A stretch of DNA of 64,000 bases. Source: Raineyella sp. W15-4. GTDB taxonomy: Bacteria; Actinomycetota; Actinomycetes; Propionibacteriales; Propionibacteriaceae. Position numbers and translations under genes: made by a program. The notes under the pieces are model-generated. The model was not told where the DNA came from. It worked only from the letters and a program-made list of their open reading frames with translations, and did no database searches. The stretch is taken from assembly GCF_033170155.1 (NCBI RefSeq), contig NZ_CP137079.1, positions 1,860,001-1,924,000 of the forward strand, written 5' to 3'. Shown in pieces: positions 1 to 9,912 of this stretch. How positions within the stretch are numbered: position 1 is the stretch's first letter; each line of letters begins with the position of its first letter.

Positions 1-822
1 GGCCGTGTCGACGTCCAGGGGCACGTTCTGGTGGGCGATCAGGCCGGCCTCGGCGAGCACTGACCCGATCACCGCGATCGGCAGTGGCCTGATCGAGTGC
101 CGCGCCGCCAGCCCCGGGTCACGGAAGAAGTCCACCGGGCGGCCCTGCCAGCCGACGCGGCCCTCGTCCAGGACGACCAGGCGGTCGGCCCTGCGGACGA
201 CATCGGCGCCGTCGTGGTCGACCACGATGACCGCCGTCCCCGGGGTGTGACGCAGCAGGTCCAGGGTGGCATAGACCTCCCTGCGACCCTGGGGGTCGAG
301 CTCCGCGGCGGGCTCGTCGAGGCACAGCACCTCCGGCTCGAGGGCCAGGATCCCGGCGATGGCGAGGCGTTGCTTCTGGCCGCCGGAGAGCTCGGCCGTC
401 GCCCGCTCCTCGAGACCGGCCAGCCCCACCCGGGCCAGGCATCCCGTCACCCGGCGCCGGATCTCGTCGCGGGGCACCAGATAGTTGCGCGGACCGAAGG
501 CGACGTCCTCGGCGACCGTACGACCCAGCAGTTGGCCCTCGGGATCCTGCAGCACCAGGCCGACGTGCTCGGTGATGGTCTGGACCCGATAGTCGGCGAG
601 ATCGGCTCCGTCCAGCCGGACGGCACCGTGGAGGGTCCCCTCCGTCAGTTGTGGGATCACGCCGTTGAGGGTCATCAGCAGGGAGGACTTCCCGGCGCCC
701 GTCGGGCCCATCACCGCGGTGAAGCTGCCGGCCGGAAAGCGGAGATCGACCCCCCGGAGGGCGTCCGCGTCGCCGCGGGGGTAGCGATAGGTGACGTCGA
801 CCACGTCGAGAGAGTCCCGCAT
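1..822 (-). CDS. ECF transporter ATPase (CbiO/EcfA type), 3' end cut by window edge
   Basis: This is the energy-coupling ATPase of an ECF vitamin transporter, which hydrolyses ATP at the inner face of the membrane. It starts at ATG 822 (MRDSLDVVDVTYRYP) and stays open to base 1, about 274 residues with no stop. Walker A is GPTGAGKS (about residues 40-47), followed by a Q-loop LQDPEGQL, the signature LSGGQKQR and Walker B VLCLDEPAAELDP. The Q-loop with PEGQ and the QKQR signature are typical of CbiO/EcfA. It lies 4 bp downstream of the S-component gene, so the two are probably co-transcribed. A second ATPase domain or the T component could lie beyond the left edge. Confidence 0.9.
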   Translation of the reverse strand, partial: MRDSLDVVDVTYRYPRGDADALRGVDLRFPAGSFTAVMGPTGAGKSSLLMTLNGVIPQLTEGTLHGAVRLDGADLADYRVQTITEHVGLVLQDPEGQLLGRTVAEDVAFGPRNYLVPRDEIRRRVTGCLARVGLAGLEERATAELSGGQKQRLAIAGILALEPEVLCLDEPAAELDPQGRREVYATLDLLRHTPGTAVIVVDHDGADVVRRADRLVVLDEGRVGWQGRPVDFFRDPGLAARHSIRPLPIAVIGSVLAEAGLIAHQNVPLDVDTA

Positions 823-826
823 CGGG

Positions 827-1351
827 TCAGTTCACGAGCCTGGTGTTGCGGACGGCGTAGTAGGCGATGGTGGCGATGACGAGGTTGACCACCGCCCCCA
901 CCAGCAGCGACGGGACCGAGGCGACGTACATGCCCCAGCCGCCGACGGGCAGGACGACCAGGCCCAGGCCGAAGCTGTTCAGCACGGCAGTGACGACCAG
1001 ACCCGCGACCATCCCGACGGTCCCCCGCCGGCCGAGCCAGCAGAAGACCTGGGCACAGATGCCCATGCCGAGCGCGATCAGCAGGTGCAGCGGCAGAGTC
1101 AGTGGGAAGCCCGCGATCGCGGAGGTGAGCAGGTGGCCGACGGCTGCGACGACGAAGCCCAGCCACCCGCCGAAGGCGACCGCGGTGAAGAAGCCCGGGG
1201 CCGAGTCGAGGGCGACCGTGCCCAGCGGGCTGGGGAGCTTGATCAGGGAGCCGACGGCGCTCAACGCGATGAAGACCGCCATGATCGCCACCTTCCGCGC
1301 GGACACGGCCGGCCTCACGGTGCGATCCGGTTTGCGGTCGGTCAGGCTCAT
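827..1351 (-). CDS. ECF transporter S component (substrate-binding membrane protein)
   Basis: A 174-residue integral membrane protein with about five to six hydrophobic segments (for example FFTAVAFGGWLGFVVAAVG and LLIALGMGICAQVFCWL), the size and shape of an ECF S component that binds a vitamin and docks on the EcfA/EcfT module. The N-terminal VAIMAVFIALSAVGS segment is typical of the family. Start ATG 1351 has an AAGGAG box about 7 bases upstream. The S-then-ATPase order supports one operon. The substrate cannot be read from sequence. The SPLGTVALDSAPGF stretch reminds me of the alpha-ribazole/cobamide-precursor CblT group, but that is inference. The 123 bp upstream contain no recognisable riboswitch. 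Confidence 0.82.
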   Translation of the reverse strand: MSLTDRKPDRTVRPAVSARKVAIMAVFIALSAVGSLIKLPSPLGTVALDSAPGFFTAVAFGGWLGFVVAAVGHLLTSAIAGFPLTLPLHLLIALGMGICAQVFCWLGRRGTVGMVAGLVVTAVLNSFGLGLVVLPVGGWGMYVASVPSLLVGAVVNLVIATIAYYAVRNTRLVN

Positions 1352-1474
1352 GGGAGTGCTCCTTCGAGGCGGTGGGTGTCGGTCGATCCAACGGCCTGAG
1401 CGACACTAGCGCCCGTCCGGACTGCCGAGGGGACAGGGTTGTCCGTTGTCCGTCAACCCGGAGGACGACCCGGA

Positions 1475-2959
1475 TCAGTCCTCCGGGTGACCCGAGCGGG
1501 AATCGAGGAACTGGTAGACCTCGGCGTCCTCGACCCCTGGGAACGTGCCGGGCGGAAGCGCGGCAAGCAGGTGTGCGTGGGCCCGCGCGCTCGGCCAGGC
1601 GTAGCCGGACCACCGCTGGGTCAGCTCCGCCGGCGCCCGGCGACAGCAGCTCTCGTCGGGGCACCGGGAGACCGAGTGCTCCTTGGTGTCGCGGCCCCGG
1701 AACCACTTCGACTCCTTGTAGGGCACGCCGATGCTGGTGGAGAACGCGCCGCTGGCATCGGCCCGATCGACGCGGGCCGTGCACCAGTACGTGCCGTCGG
1801 GGGTGTCGGTGTACTGGTCGAACGCATTGAACTTGTCCGGCACGTCGAAGACCTGCCGCGACGTCCAGTAGCGACACAACGGCTGGCCCTCGATCGCGCC
1901 CAGGCTGTCCTTGGGGAAGGTGACCCCGTCGTTCTCGTACGCCTTGTAGATGACGCCGGATTCGTGCACCCGCTGGAAGTGGATCGGGATGCCCAGGTGC
2001 TCGGTGGCCAGATTCGTGAGCCGGTGGCAGGCACCCTCGTAGCTGACCGCAAAGGCGTCCCGCAGGTCCTCCGGCGCCAGCTCCCGCCGGTCCTTCGCCT
2101 GCTGCAGGAAACGTACGGCTGGCGCCTCGGGCATCAGCAGCGCCGCGGCGAAGTAGTTGGTCTCGACCCGCTGGCGCAGGAAGTCGCCGTAGCTCGTCGG
2201 CGGCGTGTGGCCGAGGATGTGGTGTCCGAGCGCCTGCAGCAGGACCGACTTGGGGTCGTGGTCCCCCAGCCCGGCGGTGGGCAGGTAGATCCTCATGTTC
2301 CTCAGGTCGGTGACCGAGCGGGTCGAATGCGGCAGGTCGCTGGCATGGTGCAGGGTGAACCCGAGGTGCTCGGTGATCTCGCCGATGAGGTGTTGCGACA
2401 GCGGCCCCGACACGTAGCCGACGCGGTTCAGCAGCTTCGCCGCCTCCGCCTCGAGTTCGCCGTAGTAGTTGTTGCGGGCACGCATCTCGTCCCGCAGTTG
2501 GGCGTTGGCGCGCCGCGCCTCCTCCGGCGTGGCGACCCGTTCGGCGGCCTCCCGGGCGAGTTCGCGGTGCAGCCCGACGAGTGCCTCGAGGACGTCGATC
2601 GGCATCCGTGGGGAGATCCGGACCGTCGGCAGGCCCTTGGCCCGGGCCAGCGGGGAGCGCATGTGGTGCTCGAGCTCGATCTCCAGCTGGGCGCGGCGGC
2701 TGGGCACCGGGGCGGTGAGATCGTCGAGCGTCGCGTCGTACACCCGGGCGATCCGTTGCAGCATGGACAGCTTCGCCTCGCGCTTGCCGTTCTCGAGCAG
2801 GGAGAGTTGCGACGCCGAGACGCCGGACCGCTCGGCGACCTGGCCCAGCGTCAGGTGGTGCTCCTTGCGCAGGTGCCGCAACCGCCGGCCGAGGGAAAAC
2901 GGATCGAAAGCGTCGGCCGCGTCGTCAGGGTCCGTGGGCTGATCATCATTGACAAGCAC
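1475..2959 (-). CDS. ramB: RamB-type regulator of acetate/glyoxylate metabolism (XRE + ImmA/IrrE-like)
   Basis: A 494-residue transcription factor. An XRE helix-turn-helix occupies about residues 24-80 (LTLGQVAERSGVSASQLSLLENG), followed by a long DUF955/short-chain acyl-CoA regulator region (HHILGH, a degenerate metallopeptidase-like motif) and a Cys-containing C-terminal part (CPDESCCRR). This is the architecture of Corynebacterium RamB and its mycobacterial orthologue, which control isocitrate lyase and malate synthase. Divergent placement from aceA supports the name. Start GTG 2959 follows a -10-like TACCGT (2967-2972, minus) by 7 bases, which suggests a leaderless transcript. Which acyl-CoA or acetate signal it senses is not visible. 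Confidence 0.85.
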   Translation of the reverse strand: MLVNDDQPTDPDDAADAFDPFSLGRRLRHLRKEHHLTLGQVAERSGVSASQLSLLENGKREAKLSMLQRIARVYDATLDDLTAPVPSRRAQLEIELEHHMRSPLARAKGLPTVRISPRMPIDVLEALVGLHRELAREAAERVATPEEARRANAQLRDEMRARNNYYGELEAEAAKLLNRVGYVSGPLSQHLIGEITEHLGFTLHHASDLPHSTRSVTDLRNMRIYLPTAGLGDHDPKSVLLQALGHHILGHTPPTSYGDFLRQRVETNYFAAALLMPEAPAVRFLQQAKDRRELAPEDLRDAFAVSYEGACHRLTNLATEHLGIPIHFQRVHESGVIYKAYENDGVTFPKDSLGAIEGQPLCRYWTSRQVFDVPDKFNAFDQYTDTPDGTYWCTARVDRADASGAFSTSIGVPYKESKWFRGRDTKEHSVSRCPDESCCRRAPAELTQRWSGYAWPSARAHAHLLAALPPGTFPGVEDAEVYQFLDSRSGHPED

Positions 2960-3093
2960 GAAATTGACGGTAGCAGAATTTTTGCGTTTCTTTCCAGAGT
3001 TTTCTCTAGGAAGTTGTGGTGCAGGTCACGCAAGGTGGTGTCAACGGGACGCGCAGCAAGGACGCTGGCCCGACGAACCGAAGGAACACCATC
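2960..3093. promoter_or_regulatory. ramB-aceA divergent control region
   Basis: A 134-bp spacer, clearly richer in A+T than its surroundings at about 2975-3015 (runs of T with TTTTGCGTTTC). RamB family members bind A/T-flanked TTTGC-type motifs in acetate promoters; the TTTTGCG run is a candidate site, but I cannot score it. The left side carries TACCGT as a probable -10 for ramB. The aceA side has an AAGGAA ribosome site before ATG 3094. Confidence 0.5.
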
Positions 3094-4365
3094 ATGAGCT
3101 CCACCTCCGCCGAACTCATCCAGCACGACTGGAAGACCAACTCCCGCTGGGCCGACGTCCGGCGGGACTACACCGCTCACGATGTCGTCCGCCTCCGTGG
3201 CACCGTGCAGGAGGAGCACACGCTCGCCCGCCGGGGCGCCGAGCGGCTCTGGGAGAAGATCCACACCGAGGACTACCTCAACGCGCTCGGCGCGCTCACC
3301 GGCAACCAGGCGGTGCAGCAGGTCAAGGCCGGTCTGCGGGCCATCTACCTCTCCGGCTGGCAGGTCGCGGCGGACGCCAACCTGGCCGGCCAGACCTACC
3401 CCGACCAGTCGCTGTACCCGGCCAATTCGGTGCCGCAGGTCGTCCGGCGGATCAACAACGCGCTGCTGCGCGCCGACCAGATCGAGCACTCCGAAGGCAT
3501 CCGTACGGTCGAGGACTGGCTGGTCCCGATCGTGGCCGACGCCGAGGCCGGTTTCGGTGGTCCGCTCAACGCCTATGAGTTGATGAAGTCGATGATCGTG
3601 GCGGGTGCCTCCGGCGTCCACTGGGAGGATCAGCTGGCCTCCGAGAAGAAGTGCGGCCACCTCGGCGGCAAGGTGCTGGTGCCGACCAAGCAGCACGAGC
3701 GCACCCTCAACGCCGCCCGGCTCGCGGCCGACGTCGCCGACGTCCCGTCGGTGATCATCGCCCGCACCGACGCCGAGGCGGCCACCCTGATCACCTCCGA
3801 CGTCGACGAGCGGGACCAGGAGTTCCTCACCGGCGAGCGCACCAGCGAGGGCTTCTACAAGGTCCGCAACGGGCTCGAGGCCTGCATCGCCCGGGGCAAG
3901 GCGTACGCCCAGTACGCCGACCTGCTGTGGATGGAGACCGGCACCCCCGACCTCGAGGTCGCCCGGAAGTTCGCGGAGGGCGTCAAGGCGGAGCATCCCG
4001 AGCAGCTGCTGGCGTACAACTGCTCGCCGTCGTTCAACTGGAAGAAGCACCTCGACGACGCCACGATCGCCAAGTTCCAGCGTGAGCTGGGCGCGATGGG
4101 GTTCAAGTTCCAGTTCATCACCCTGGCCGGTTTCCACGCCCTCAACTACTCGATGTACGACCTCGCCCACGGCTACGCCCGCCACGGGATGTCCGCCTAC
4201 GTCGACCTGCAGGAGCGCGAGTTCGCGGCCGAGGAGCGTGGCTACACTGCCACCAAGCACCAGCGCGAGGTCGGCACCGGCTACTTCGACGACATCGCCA
4301 CCGTGGTCAACCCGCAGAGCTCGACGACAGCTCTGAAGGACTCCACCGAGATCGCCCAGTTCTGA
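3094..4365 (+). CDS. aceA: Isocitrate lyase
   Basis: A 423-residue isocitrate lyase, which cleaves isocitrate to glyoxylate and succinate as the first step of the glyoxylate bypass. The catalytic signature KKCGHLGGK is present with the active-site Cys near residue 187, and the substrate/metal regions ([27 protein letters not shown]) are intact. The length fits the short prokaryotic AceA class. I chose ATG 3094 ([13 protein letters not shown]) because an AAGGAA box precedes it; the frame is open back to 3016, but those extra residues do not look like protein. glcB follows after 31 bp, and ramB is divergent upstream. Confidence 0.96.
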   Translation: MSSTSAELIQHDWKTNSRWADVRRDYTAHDVVRLRGTVQEEHTLARRGAERLWEKIHTEDYLNALGALTGNQAVQQVKAGLRAIYLSGWQVAADANLAGQTYPDQSLYPANSVPQVVRRINNALLRADQIEHSEGIRTVEDWLVPIVADAEAGFGGPLNAYELMKSMIVAGASGVHWEDQLASEKKCGHLGGKVLVPTKQHERTLNAARLAADVADVPSVIIARTDAEAATLITSDVDERDQEFLTGERTSEGFYKVRNGLEACIARGKAYAQYADLLWMETGTPDLEVARKFAEGVKAEHPEQLLAYNCSPSFNWKKHLDDATIAKFQRELGAMGFKFQFITLAGFHALNYSMYDLAHGYARHGMSAYVDLQEREFAAEERGYTATKHQREVGTGYFDDIATVVNPQSSTTALKDSTEIAQF

Positions 4366-4396
4366 TCCGACACCGCACGGGAGTGAGGAGACCGCC

Positions 4397-6625
4397 ATGA
4401 CCACATCGACCATGCCCCCCGCCGGGCTGCGGACCGAGACCCACCAGCCGATCGGTGACCTGCTGGTCGACCGCAGGCTGGTGGCGTTCCTCGACGAGGA
4501 GGCGTTGCCCGGCGCCGGCGTCCCGCAGGAGACGTTCTGGGACGGCTTCGTGCAGCTGTTCCACGGGTTCACCGACCGCAACCGCGCCCTGCTGCAGGAG
4601 CGCGAGCGGCTGCAGACCGCCCTCGACACCTACCACCGGGAGCATCCCGGCGTCCCGGAGCCGGTCGCCTACCAGCAGTTCCTCCGCGACATCGGCTACC
4701 TGCTCGACGAGCCGACCGGCGTCCGGGCCCGCACCCGGAACGTCGACACCGAGATCGCGGAGGTGGCCGGCCCGCAGCTGGTGGTGCCGGTGATGAACCG
4801 GCGGTTCGCGATCAACGCGGCCAACGCCCGGTGGGGCTCGCTCTACGACGCGCTCTACGGCACCGACGCGATCAGTGCGGACGGCGGCGCCGAGCGCGGC
4901 CGTGGCTACAACCCGGTCCGCGGACAGCGGGTGATCGCCTGGGCCCGCGCGTTCCTGGACCGGGCGGTGCCCCTCGCCTCCGGCTCCCACGCCGACGTCG
5001 TGGAGTACCGGGCCGGGCGCCGGCTGCTGGCGACGCTGCGGTCCGGCGATGTCGTCGGGCTGGCCGACGAGGACGCCTTCGTCGGGTTCACCGGCGCCCC
5101 CGGCGTGCCGAGCAGCGTCCTGCTGCGCCACCACGGACTGCACATCGAGATCCGGTTCGAGGCCGACAGCGCCATCGGCCGGTCGGACCGCGCCCATATC
5201 AGCGACGTCATCCTCGAGGCCGCGATCACAGCGATCATGGACTTCGAGGACTCCGTGGCGGCGGTCGACGGACCCGACAAGGTGATCGGGTACCGCAACT
5301 GGCTGGCGCTCAACGACGGCACCGCGGCGGAGGAGATGGCGAAGGGCGGGCGTACGTTCACCCGCACCCTCGCCGAGGATCGCCGCTGGTCCGCGCCGGA
5401 CGGCACCGAGCTGCGCCTGCCGGGCCGGTCACTGATGCTGACCCGCAACGTCGGCCACCTGATGACCACCCCGGCGGTGCTCGACGAACACGGCCGGGAG
5501 CTGCCCGAAGGCATCCTGGACGCCCTCGTCACCAGCCTGTGCGCGATGCCGGGCCTGGCCGCCGGCAACGAACGGGCCAACTCCCGCGCCGGTTCGATCT
5601 ACATCGTGAAACCCAAACAACACGGGCCCGCGGAGGTGACGTTCACCTCGGACCTCTTCGGCGCCGTCGAGGACATCCTCGGGCTGGAGCGGCACACCAT
5701 CAAGATGGGCATCATGGACGAGGAGCGCCGGACGACGGTGAACCTGATGGCCTGCATCGGGGAGGCCGCCGACCGGATCATCTTCATCAACACCGGCTTC
5801 CTCGACCGGACCGGCGACGAGATCCACACCTCCATGGTCGCCGGCCCGATGATCCGCAAGGCGGAGATGAAGTCGGCCACCTGGATGACCAGCTACGAGG
5901 ACTGGAACGTCGATGTCGGCCTGGCCGCCGGACTGCCCGGTCACGCCCAGATCGGCAAGGGCATGTGGGCGATGACCGAGCTGATGGCGGACATGCTGGA
6001 GACGAAGATCGCCCACCCGCTGGCCGGGGCGAACACCGCCTGGGTGCCCTCCCCCACCGGCGCGACCCTGCATGCCACCCACTACCACCAGGTGGATGTG
6101 CGGGAGCGTCAGGCCGAGATCGCCCGCGGGGGACGCCGCGCCACCCTGGACGGGCTGCTCCGGATCCCGCTCGCCCCGAGCACGGACTGGACCGCGGACG
6201 AGCGTCGCCGCGAGGTCGACAACTCCTGCCAGTCGATCCTCGGCTACGTCGTCCGCTGGGTCGAACAGGGGGTGGGTTGCTCCAAGGTGCCCGACATCAA
6301 CGACGTCGACCTGATGGAGGACCGGGCGACCTGCCGGATCAGCTCGCAGATGCTGGCCAACTGGATCCATCACGACGTGGTGTCGGCGGAGTTCGTGGTC
6401 GACGCGTTCCGGCGGATGGCGGTGGTGGTGGACCAGCAGAACGCCGACGATCCTGACTACCTGCCGATGACCCCGGCCACCCCGGAGGGATCGTACGAGG
6501 ACTCGATCGCCTGGTGTGCCGCCCGCGACCTGGCTCTGCACGGCACGGAGTCGCCCTCGGGCTACACCGAGCCGATCCTCCACGCGCGTCGGCGCGAGTT
6601 CAAGGCGCGCCACGGGCTGGTCTGA
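4397..6625 (+). CDS. glcB: Malate synthase G
   Basis: A 742-residue malate synthase of the large monomeric G type, which condenses glyoxylate with acetyl-CoA to malate. Recognisable family blocks are [22 protein letters not shown] (about residues 134-155), [40 protein letters not shown] and [15 protein letters not shown]. It starts at ATG 4397 with GTGAGGAG 8-15 bases upstream, 31 bp after aceA, so the two form one glyoxylate-shunt operon. A strong hairpin terminator follows 5 bp after the stop codon. Confidence 0.96.
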   Translation: MTTSTMPPAGLRTETHQPIGDLLVDRRLVAFLDEEALPGAGVPQETFWDGFVQLFHGFTDRNRALLQERERLQTALDTYHREHPGVPEPVAYQQFLRDIGYLLDEPTGVRARTRNVDTEIAEVAGPQLVVPVMNRRFAINAANARWGSLYDALYGTDAISADGGAERGRGYNPVRGQRVIAWARAFLDRAVPLASGSHADVVEYRAGRRLLATLRSGDVVGLADEDAFVGFTGAPGVPSSVLLRHHGLHIEIRFEADSAIGRSDRAHISDVILEAAITAIMDFEDSVAAVDGPDKVIGYRNWLALNDGTAAEEMAKGGRTFTRTLAEDRRWSAPDGTELRLPGRSLMLTRNVGHLMTTPAVLDEHGRELPEGILDALVTSLCAMPGLAAGNERANSRAGSIYIVKPKQHGPAEVTFTSDLFGAVEDILGLERHTIKMGIMDEERRTTVNLMACIGEAADRIIFINTGFLDRTGDEIHTSMVAGPMIRKAEMKSATWMTSYEDWNVDVGLAAGLPGHAQIGKGMWAMTELMADMLETKIAHPLAGANTAWVPSPTGATLHATHYHQVDVRERQAEIARGGRRATLDGLLRIPLAPSTDWTADERRREVDNSCQSILGYVVRWVEQGVGCSKVPDINDVDLMEDRATCRISSQMLANWIHHDVVSAEFVVDAFRRMAVVVDQQNADDPDYLPMTPATPEGSYEDSIAWCAARDLALHGTESPSGYTEPILHARRREFKARHGLV

Positions 6626-6630
6626 CGCGG

Positions 6631-6668
6631 ACCCGACCCCCCGGCGGCGCTGCGCCGGGGGGTCGGGT
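6631..6668 (+). terminator. Rho-independent-type hairpin after glcB
   Basis: A perfect 16-bp inverted repeat (ACCCGACCCCCCGGCG and its complement) with a 6-base loop lies directly after the glcB stop. There is no T-run, as is common in actinobacteria. The right arm runs into TATAGC (6667-6672), a possible -10 for the thi transcript. Confidence 0.85.
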
Positions 6669-6682
6669 ATAGCGTGGTCGCA

Positions 6683-6772
6683 TTCCCACGGGAGCCCCAG
6701 CAGGGGCTGAGAGCAAGCTGACGCGCTTGGACCGTCGAACCTGTCCGGATCATGCCGGCGTAGGAAGTGAGT
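6683..6772 (+). promoter_or_regulatory. TPP (thi-box) riboswitch
   Basis: Conserved thi-box elements occur in order: ACGGGAGCCC, then GGGGCTGAGAG (P2/J2-3), then GACCGTCGAACCTG (P4/P5 core) and CCGGATCATGCCGGCG followed by TAGGAAGTGAG. The last bases contain the Shine-Dalgarno-like GGAAGTGAG just before thiG ATG 6781, so thiamine pyrophosphate binding probably blocks translation initiation. Confidence 0.95.
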
Positions 6773-6780
6773 GCACCACA

Positions 6781-7569
6781 ATGTCTGACACGTTCACCCT
6801 CGGTGGACACGAGTTCTCGTCCCGGTTCATCCTCGGGTCGGGCAAGTACAACCTCGAGCTGATCAGAGCGGCCGTCGACCAGGCCGGAGCGCAGATGATC
6901 ACCCTCGCGCTGCGGCGGGCCACCGCCGATACCGAGAGCATCCTCGACCACATCCCCGACCACGTCACTCTGCTGCCCAACACCTCGGGGGCCCGTACGG
7001 CCGACGAGGCGGTGCGCATCGCGCGGCTGGCCCGCGAGCTCGGCTGCGGCGACTTCGTCAAGATCGAGGTCGTCCGCGACTCGAAGTACCTGCTGCCGGA
7101 CAACCAGGAGACCCTCAAGGCGACCGAGATCCTTGCCGCCGAGGGGTTCATCGTGCTGCCGTACATGCACCCCGATCTGACCGTGGCCCGCGACCTGGTC
7201 ACGGCCGGTGCGGCGGCGGTGATGCCGTTGGCGGCTCCGATCGGCTCGAACCGTGGGCTGGCCGCCAAGGAGTTCCTCCAGATCCTGATCGACGAGATCG
7301 AGGTGCCGATCATCGTCGACGCCGGCATCGGCCGGCCCTCGCAGGCCTGCGAGGCGATGGAGCTGGGCGCCGCCGCGATCATGGCCAACACCGCGATCGC
7401 CACCGCGTCGGACGTCCCGGCGATGGCCCGGGCCTTCCGGCTGGCGATCGAGGCCGGCCGCGCGGGCTATCTGGCCGGGCCGGGCCGGGTGCTGGAGCGC
7501 GGTGGCGAGGCGTCCAGCCCGCTGACCGCATTCCTGGATGAGGTGGAGCTGGACGAGGTGGCCCGATGA
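6781..7569 (+). CDS. thiG: Thiazole synthase ThiG
   Basis: A 262-residue TIM-barrel enzyme that forms the thiazole phosphate of thiamine from deoxyxylulose phosphate, dehydroglycine and ThiS-thiocarboxylate. The Schiff-base Lys is about residue 94 in FVKIEV; phosphate-binding blocks [14 protein letters not shown] and [10 protein letters not shown] are intact. ATG 6781 is chosen because the earlier in-frame codons (from 6727) lie inside the riboswitch. It overlaps thiH by 4 bp. No thiS or thiF is present in this window, so the sulfur carrier must be encoded elsewhere. Confidence 0.96.
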   Translation: MSDTFTLGGHEFSSRFILGSGKYNLELIRAAVDQAGAQMITLALRRATADTESILDHIPDHVTLLPNTSGARTADEAVRIARLARELGCGDFVKIEVVRDSKYLLPDNQETLKATEILAAEGFIVLPYMHPDLTVARDLVTAGAAAVMPLAAPIGSNRGLAAKEFLQILIDEIEVPIIVDAGIGRPSQACEAMELGAAAIMANTAIATASDVPAMARAFRLAIEAGRAGYLAGPGRVLERGGEASSPLTAFLDEVELDEVAR

Positions 7570-8717
7570 GGCACACCGACCACATGGGGTACTACCCCCG
7601 ACAGGAGCGACTCGACTCCGGGCTGATGGCGCAGGTGCTCGCCCGGGTGGCGGCGACTGATTTCTCCGTCTACACCAGCCGTGACGTCAAGGCGGCGCTG
7701 AGCCACCGGACCCGGACGATCGACGACTTCGCTGCCCTGCTCTCCCCCGCCGCCGCTCCCCTGCTCGAGGACCTGGCGGTGGCGGCCAGGCGCGAGACCC
7801 GCGAGCACTTCGGCACCTCGATCCAACTGTTCACACCGCTCTACATCGCGAACTACTGCGCCAACCTCTGCACCTACTGCGGGTTCGCGGCCGACAACCG
7901 GATCCACCGGATGCGGCTCACCCCCGACGGCATCGACGCGGAGCTGCGGGCGATCGCCGACACCGGCTTCGAGGAGATCCTCATCCTCACCGGCGAGAGC
8001 CCGAAATTCTCGAACACTGAGTACATCGCCGACGCCGTCCGCCGGGCCGCCCGGCTGTTCCGGACCGTCGCGGTGGAGATCCAGCCGGTCAACACCGCCG
8101 AGTACCGTACGCTCCACGAGGCCGGCGCGGACGCCGTCTGCGTCTACCAGGAGACGTACAACCCCGACGCGTACGACCCGCTGCATCCGGGTGGGCGCAA
8201 GCGCAGCTTCCCCTACCGCTTCCAGTCGCAGGAGCGGGCGCTGCGCGGCGGCATGCGCGGCGTCGGCTTCGGCGCGCTGCTCGGTCTGGACGACTGGCAC
8301 ACCGACGCTCTGGCCACCGGCCTGCACGCCTCCCTGGTGCAGAAGGCCTACCCGGCCGCGGAGATCAGCCTGTCCTGCCCACGGCTGCGTCCGACGGTGG
8401 CGGACGCCACCGTGAACCCGCGCGACGTCCACGAGCGGCAGCTGCTGCAGATCCTGTGTGCCTACCGGTTGTTCCTGCCGTACGCCGCCATCACGGTGTC
8501 GACCCGGGAGCGCGCCGGCTTCCGCGACAACGTGATCGGCGTGGTGGCGACCAAGGTGTCGGCGGGAGTCAGCACCGGGGTGGGTGCCCATGCGGAGGGG
8601 CTGGGGTCCGGCGACGAGCAGTTCGAGATCGCCGACGGCCGCAGCCTTCCGGAGGTGTGTGCCGCCATCCGGGCCCACGGGCTGCAACCGGTGATGAACG
8701 ACCACCTGCTGGTCTGA
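7566..8717 (+). CDS. thiH: 2-iminoacetate synthase ThiH (radical SAM tyrosine lyase)
   Basis: A 383-residue radical SAM enzyme that cleaves tyrosine to dehydroglycine (2-iminoacetate) and p-cresol for the thiazole step. The cluster motif CxxxCxxC is at Cys98, Cys102 and Cys105 ([11 protein letters not shown]). The BATS-type C-terminal region follows. It overlaps thiG by 4 bp (ATGA), so translation is coupled and under the same riboswitch. Using ThiH rather than glycine oxidase ThiO is the oxygen-independent route, which suggests an anaerobic or facultative lifestyle. Confidence 0.94.
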   Translation: MRHTDHMGYYPRQERLDSGLMAQVLARVAATDFSVYTSRDVKAALSHRTRTIDDFAALLSPAAAPLLEDLAVAARRETREHFGTSIQLFTPLYIANYCANLCTYCGFAADNRIHRMRLTPDGIDAELRAIADTGFEEILILTGESPKFSNTEYIADAVRRAARLFRTVAVEIQPVNTAEYRTLHEAGADAVCVYQETYNPDAYDPLHPGGRKRSFPYRFQSQERALRGGMRGVGFGALLGLDDWHTDALATGLHASLVQKAYPAAEISLSCPRLRPTVADATVNPRDVHERQLLQILCAYRLFLPYAAITVSTRERAGFRDNVIGVVATKVSAGVSTGVGAHAEGLGSGDEQFEIADGRSLPEVCAAIRAHGLQPVMNDHLLV

Positions 8718-8775
8718 GGCGCGGCTGCCCGCTCCGACGACTCGCCGAGGTGACCGTCCGCCGCGCGGTCGCCGA

Positions 8776-9429
8776 TCAGTCCGAGGGCTCGCCGGCGGAT
8801 TCCCGTCGTTCCTGCTCGGTGTAGCCGATGTCCGCGGCCGGTGCTCCGGCGACCCGCGCGGTGCGTACCCGCCCGACCAGGTAGGACGTCATCCTCATCG
8901 CCGAACCGGCCGCGTCGCGGGCGTAGGTCATTGAACGGTTGGCGGCGACACCGAGGCTGGTACCGACCTCGATGGCGTCCTGGTCGGCGCCCAGGTAGAG
9001 GAACTCCCAGCTGTAGGTCGTCGTCTGCTGCTGGATGAGTGCTCTGATCGCCGGATGTGTCCACTCCCGGGAGGCGTTCTCGTAGCCGTCGGTCATGATC
9101 CCGACGATGACGGTGCCGGGCCGTTCCGGCTCGGGCAGGGAGGCGAGCTGGGCGCCGGCGTCCGTGACGAGGCGGCCGATGGCATCCAGCAGGGCGGTCG
9201 TCCCCCGCGGTTGCAGATCGAGCCCGGGCACGTCCCCGATGGGCTTGTCCCGGTAGACGACCTCGTACTGGTTGTCGAACTGGGCGAGGGTGACTCGGCA
9301 GTCGCCGGGGTGACGGCGTTGATCGGCGATGAAGGCGTTGAACCCGCCGATGGTGTCCTCGCGGATGGACTGCATCGAGCCCGAGCGGTCGAGGAGGAAG
9401 TACAGGTGGGTGAGGTGCGGGTTGGTCAT
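8776..9429 (-). CDS. VWA-domain protein (MIDAS intact)
   Basis: A 217-residue cytoplasmic protein made almost entirely of one von Willebrand factor A domain. The metal-ion-dependent adhesion site is intact: DRSGS at residues 14-18, the TTALLDA threonine and the TDGYEN aspartate. The short C-terminal tail is basic and acidic. It has no signal peptide or membrane segment. The gene for a 131-residue HTH-like protein lies 20 bp upstream on the same strand. Bacterial VWA proteins of this kind often act with AAA ATPases or in stress responses; nothing here fixes the role. Confidence 0.75.
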   Translation of the reverse strand: MTNPHLTHLYFLLDRSGSMQSIREDTIGGFNAFIADQRRHPGDCRVTLAQFDNQYEVVYRDKPIGDVPGLDLQPRGTTALLDAIGRLVTDAGAQLASLPEPERPGTVIVGIMTDGYENASREWTHPAIRALIQQQTTTYSWEFLYLGADQDAIEVGTSLGVAANRSMTYARDAAGSAMRMTSYLVGRVRTARVAGAPAADIGYTEQERRESAGEPSD

Positions 9430-9449
9430 GGGGACTCCTCCTGGGGTGG

Positions 9450-9845
9450 TCAGCTGTCGCGGCGACGACGGAATCTGAGCGGCTCGACCGGATGGTCGGG
9501 GGTGGGGGCAGGGCGTCCGAGTTCGGCGTCGTAGCGGGCGCGCTCGACAGATGTTCTCGTGACACGGCCTTCGGGCGTCGCGTACGGCATCAGCCGGGCG
9601 GTGCGGGCCAGCCGTGGCCCGACGGCGTTCTCGGAGAGCTGTGCGAGCTGGCCGGCTTGCCGTAGGGAGGTGCCCTCTTCGAGGACGGTGGCGGCCATCG
9701 CCTGGTCGATCGCCCGAGTGAGCTGCCCCTGGGCCTCGGCGATCAGCGGGAGGGCATCCGCAGCGCTGGTCGACTCTGCCGCCCGCGTGATGGCCGCGGC
9801 GGCGTCCCGGATCAGGGTGTCGAGTTCAGAGCTTCCAGTTCCCAC
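9450..9845 (-). CDS. Small protein with HTH-like segment
   Basis: 131 residues, not recognised as a named family. The first 60 residues are Ala-rich amphipathic helices. Residues about 66-95 (EGTSLRQAGQLAQLSENAVGP) resemble a helix-turn-helix of the kind used to choose between DNA sequences. The tail is Arg-rich (RFRRRRDS), compatible with nucleic-acid binding. It starts at ATG 9845 and is followed 20 bp later by the VWA gene, so the two are probably one operon. A regulatory partner of the VWA protein is a guess. Confidence 0.55.
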   Translation of the reverse strand: MGTGSSELDTLIRDAAAAITRAAESTSAADALPLIAEAQGQLTRAIDQAMAATVLEEGTSLRQAGQLAQLSENAVGPRLARTARLMPYATPEGRVTRTSVERARYDAELGRPAPTPDHPVEPLRFRRRRDS

Positions 9846-9912
9846 AGATCAAGAATATGCAGTTACTGCGGATCGGCAATAGGGCTGATCTGCGGTGTCG
9901 TAGATTCGGAGC

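Noticed and set aside
1439-3097. A 552-codon open frame opposite ramB
   Set aside because: It is antisense to a clear RamB coding sequence and has no start signals.
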